Below, piece after piece: positions 13,348 to 14,681 of a DNA stretch of 14,681 nucleotides. Source of the stretch: Methanobrevibacter sp. (GTDB lineage: Archaea; Methanobacteriota; Methanobacteria; Methanobacteriales; Methanobacteriaceae); NCBI GenBank assembly GCA_016291275.1, contig JAEEWY010000015.1:1-14681 (forward strand), written 5' to 3'. The first letter of the stretch is position 1, and every line of letters begins with the position of its first letter. The notes beneath the pieces were generated by a model. That model saw nothing but the letters and a program-made list of their open reading frames with translations. It was not told where the DNA came from and ran no database searches. The position numbers and the translations under genes were made by a program.

Positions 13348-13794
13348 TTAATTGCTGATTTTATTGGTGCTAAATAACATTACATAAGCATCAGATCCAT
13401 CCTCATAGTAATTAGGAACTTTCCTATCAATTTCAAAACCGAATTTTTGATAGAAGCGGACTGCAGCTTCATTATGGGATTTCACTTCCAAGGTTATCCT
13501 ATGAATATCAATATTCCTAAATATGCTTATTGCCATCATAAGCAATCGAGTTGCTATATGCTGTCTACGGAATTTGCTATCAACTGCAAGAGCAATAATA
13601 TGGCCTAATCCTTCTTCTTTTACCCAAAAAATAATATATCCTACAATTTCACCATCTTCAACAGCTACAAGAAAACCAGCACCGATTTCATATAATTGCT
13701 GAAGAATAGCCAATTCATAAGGTGTGGAAAAGGACTCTACTTCAATTTGATACACTCTGGCCAAATCAGAAGGGACAAATTCACGAATAAACAT
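13348..13794 (-). CDS. rimI: RimI-type GNAT N-acetyltransferase
   Basis: This cytosolic enzyme transfers an acetyl group from acetyl-CoA to a protein N-terminus, as in RimI and the archaeal NatA homologue. From ATG 13794 the protein has 148 residues, and MFIREFVPSDLARVYQIE is the usual opening of archaeal RimI. The frame extends to a TTG at 13815, adding 7 residues with no ribosome binding site. GNAT elements are in order: FLVAVEDGEIVGYIIFW (41-57), HIIALAVDSKFRRQHIATRLL (65-85) as the acetyl-CoA loop, ITLEVKSHNEAAVRFYQKFGF (100-120) with Asn108 and Tyr115, and NYYEDGSDAYVM (128-139). Odd point: the acetyl-CoA loop, normally Arg-x-x-Gly-x-Gly/Ala, has His79 in place of the first glycine. It converges on the J-like gene and has no operon partner. 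Confidence 0.88.
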   Translation of the reverse strand: MFIREFVPSDLARVYQIEVESFSTPYELAILQQLYEIGAGFLVAVEDGEIVGYIIFWVKEEGLGHIIALAVDSKFRRQHIATRLLMMAISIFRNIDIHRITLEVKSHNEAAVRFYQKFGFEIDRKVPNYYEDGSDAYVMLFSTNKISN

Positions 13795-14011
13795 AAAAAA
13801 CACTTTAAAAATCAATGAATATATTTTTTAATCATTATTTTTCTAATTAAAAATTTATATTAATATTATTTAATTTACTCTATTAAAAAGATTTCTAAAA
13901 ATTAAATTATAAGCAAAAAAGTAAGATAAAATAAAACTAAAACAGAACATATTAAATTATTAAAAGATAAATAAATTATTAAGAATAAAAAAAACTTCAA
14001 AAGGAATAAAA

Positions 14012-14422
14012 ATGTGGAACGATTTAGAGGAATTCATTCTTAAATTAGCTATTGAAAATAGCGAAAAAACAGGCAAAAAAACAAAGATAGTTGAAATTGG
14101 AGCAGGAAAATTCCAAACAATCTCTAAGAATTTAAGTGAAAATGAAAATATTGAAATTTTAATGACAGATATTGATCCTGCAAATGAGAACATTATAAAA
14201 GACGATGTTTTCAATCCAAATATGAATATCTATAAAGGTGCAGACATCTTGTTTTCAATCAGGCCCCCTGCAGAATTGCAGGAAGCGATTATGAAAATAA
14301 GGGATGATGTTAATGCCACCCTAATCATAAAGCCATTGTTCAATGAAGATTTGAATATGAAAACCAAAAAGATGAAGTTAAAGAATTATAATCGTGCCTC
14401 ATTTTACATATACGAAAGATAA
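14012..14422 (+). CDS. UPF0146 family protein
   Basis: The protein has 136 residues and belongs to UPF0146, a family found in archaea with no established function. The recognisable order is IVEIGAGKFQTISKNL (26-41), a glycine-rich loop like that of Rossmann-type methyltransferases, ILMTDID (49-55) as the second strand with its acidic end, KDDVFNP (63-69), YKGADILFSIRPPAELQ (74-90) as the family signature, and TLIIKPLFNED (103-113). The fold is thus probably a reduced SAM-binding-like Rossmann domain, but the usual methyltransferase substrate-binding parts are missing. The start at 14012 has AAGGA six bases upstream. The gap to the divergent acetyltransferase (13795-14011) is AT-rich and probably holds both promoters. 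The next gene is on the same strand but 190 bases away. Confidence 0.87.
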   Translation: MWNDLEEFILKLAIENSEKTGKKTKIVEIGAGKFQTISKNLSENENIEILMTDIDPANENIIKDDVFNPNMNIYKGADILFSIRPPAELQEAIMKIRDDVNATLIIKPLFNEDLNMKTKKMKLKNYNRASFYIYER

Positions 14423-14497
14423 AAAGTATTACACAAATTAAAATCTTAAATATTTAAATAAAATAAATTAAAGATATTAATTTACAAACTTATTAAT

Positions 14498-14512
14498 TTA
14501 TATATAAATATA
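14498..14512 (+). promoter_or_regulatory. TATA box of the P-type ATPase gene
   Basis: TTTATATATAAATAT is a strong methanogen TATA element. A start near 14528 would give a leader of about 85 bases that contains the palindrome. Confidence 0.55.
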
Positions 14513-14520
14513 GATATAAA

Positions 14521-14545
14521 TGTAAATATAATTGTAAATGTAAAA
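14521..14545. repeat. Iterated TGTAAAT units
   Basis: TGTAAAT occurs at 14521-14527 and 14533-14539, and TGTAAAA follows at 14539-14545. They lie around the predicted transcription start. Confidence 0.4.
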
Positions 14546-14556
14546 GAATATCAAAA

Positions 14557-14572
14557 TGATGAAATTTCATCA
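14557..14572. promoter_or_regulatory. 16-base perfect palindrome, candidate operator or leader hairpin
   Basis: TGATGAAATTTCATCA is perfectly symmetrical and contains G/C pairs, unlike its surroundings. It lies 40 bases before the start codon at 14612 and about 30 bases past the predicted transcription start, where a bound repressor could block elongation or initiation. Confidence 0.55.
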
Positions 14573-14611
14573 AAGAACTATTTTTAGCTAATTAGGAACT
14601 TGGGGATTATA

Positions 14612-14681
14612 TTGATAGAAGAAATATTAAAACAGTACTCCACTCAAAAGGAAGGGTTAAGCAATTTTGAGGCCAATGCTC
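14612..14681 (+). CDS. Probable P-type cation-transporting ATPase, first 23 codons
   Basis: The frame from TTG 14612 runs to the window edge and reads IEEILKQYSTQKEGLSNFEANA after the start. This fits the N-terminal cytoplasmic domain of cation P-type ATPases (Cation_ATPase_N), whose usual opening is a helix, then Thr-x-x-x-Gly-Leu-Ser-x-x-Glu-Ala. GGGGAT lies five bases before the TTG and acts as the likely ribosome binding site; no in-frame ATG exists nearby, while another TTG at 14600 is less well placed. The phosphorylation site and membrane helices lie beyond the edge, so the ion (Ca2+, K+, Na+ or other) cannot be told. Confidence is moderate because only 23 residues are seen. Confidence 0.6.
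   Translation, partial: MIEEILKQYSTQKEGLSNFEANA

Larger units (their letters stand above)
14423..14611. other. Intergenic region with the promoter of the P-type ATPase gene
   Basis: This 189-base AT-rich gap holds a strong TATA box, iterated TGTAAAT units and a 16-base palindrome, all listed separately. I see no gene. Confidence 0.55.

Noticed and set aside
13854..13860. TTTATAT as promoter of the UPF0146 gene
   Set aside because: It is about 150 bases from the start codon, which would need an unusually long leader; it may serve nothing or face the other way, so no promoter was called.

Overview
The window is AT-rich archaeal DNA, most likely from a pseudomurein-walled methanogen of the order Methanobacteriales, probably a Methanobrevibacter-like gut species. 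I infer this from four things: ribosome binding sites of the GGTGAT/GGAG type, TTTATATA-type promoters, a UPF0146 family protein (an archaeal family), and a surface protein with what looks like a pseudomurein-binding repeat. No rRNA, tRNA, CRISPR array, insertion sequence or phage gene is visible.

Layout. Positions 1-1069 (minus) hold the first 356 residues of a sodium:solute symporter cut by the left edge. Diverging from it are a phenylacetate-CoA ligase family enzyme (1455-2756) and a two-ACT-domain protein (2803-3234), probably co-transcribed and linked to aryl acid salvage for aromatic amino acids. A convergent, U-tract-rich terminator zone follows. The minus-strand carA-carB pair (8228 to 3864) encodes both subunits of carbamoyl phosphate synthetase, and a 92-residue unknown gene sits downstream behind a hairpin. 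A 465-base AT-rich intergenic region precedes carA.

Positions 8694-13222 are the accessory and least understood part. Three minus-strand genes (a tail-anchored acidic protein, a VanZ-like four-helix membrane protein and a possible PH-like cytosolic protein) are divergent from four plus-strand genes (a zinc ribbon, a coiled-coil protein, an exported pseudomurein-binding protein with an arginine-rich cytoplasmic tail, and a coiled-coil protein with a J-like HPD motif). A 16-bp perfect palindrome lies in the shared promoter region. The mix of membrane, wall-binding and cytosolic scaffold proteins suggests an envelope-associated module, but this is inference from layout and domains.

The right part holds a RimI-type acetyltransferase (minus), a UPF0146 protein (plus), and the first 23 codons of a probable P-type cation ATPase whose upstream region carries a strong TATA box and another 16-bp palindrome.

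Several start codons are set here by ribosome binding sites rather than by the longest open frame: the ligase, carB, the coiled-coil protein at 10569 and the acetyltransferase.
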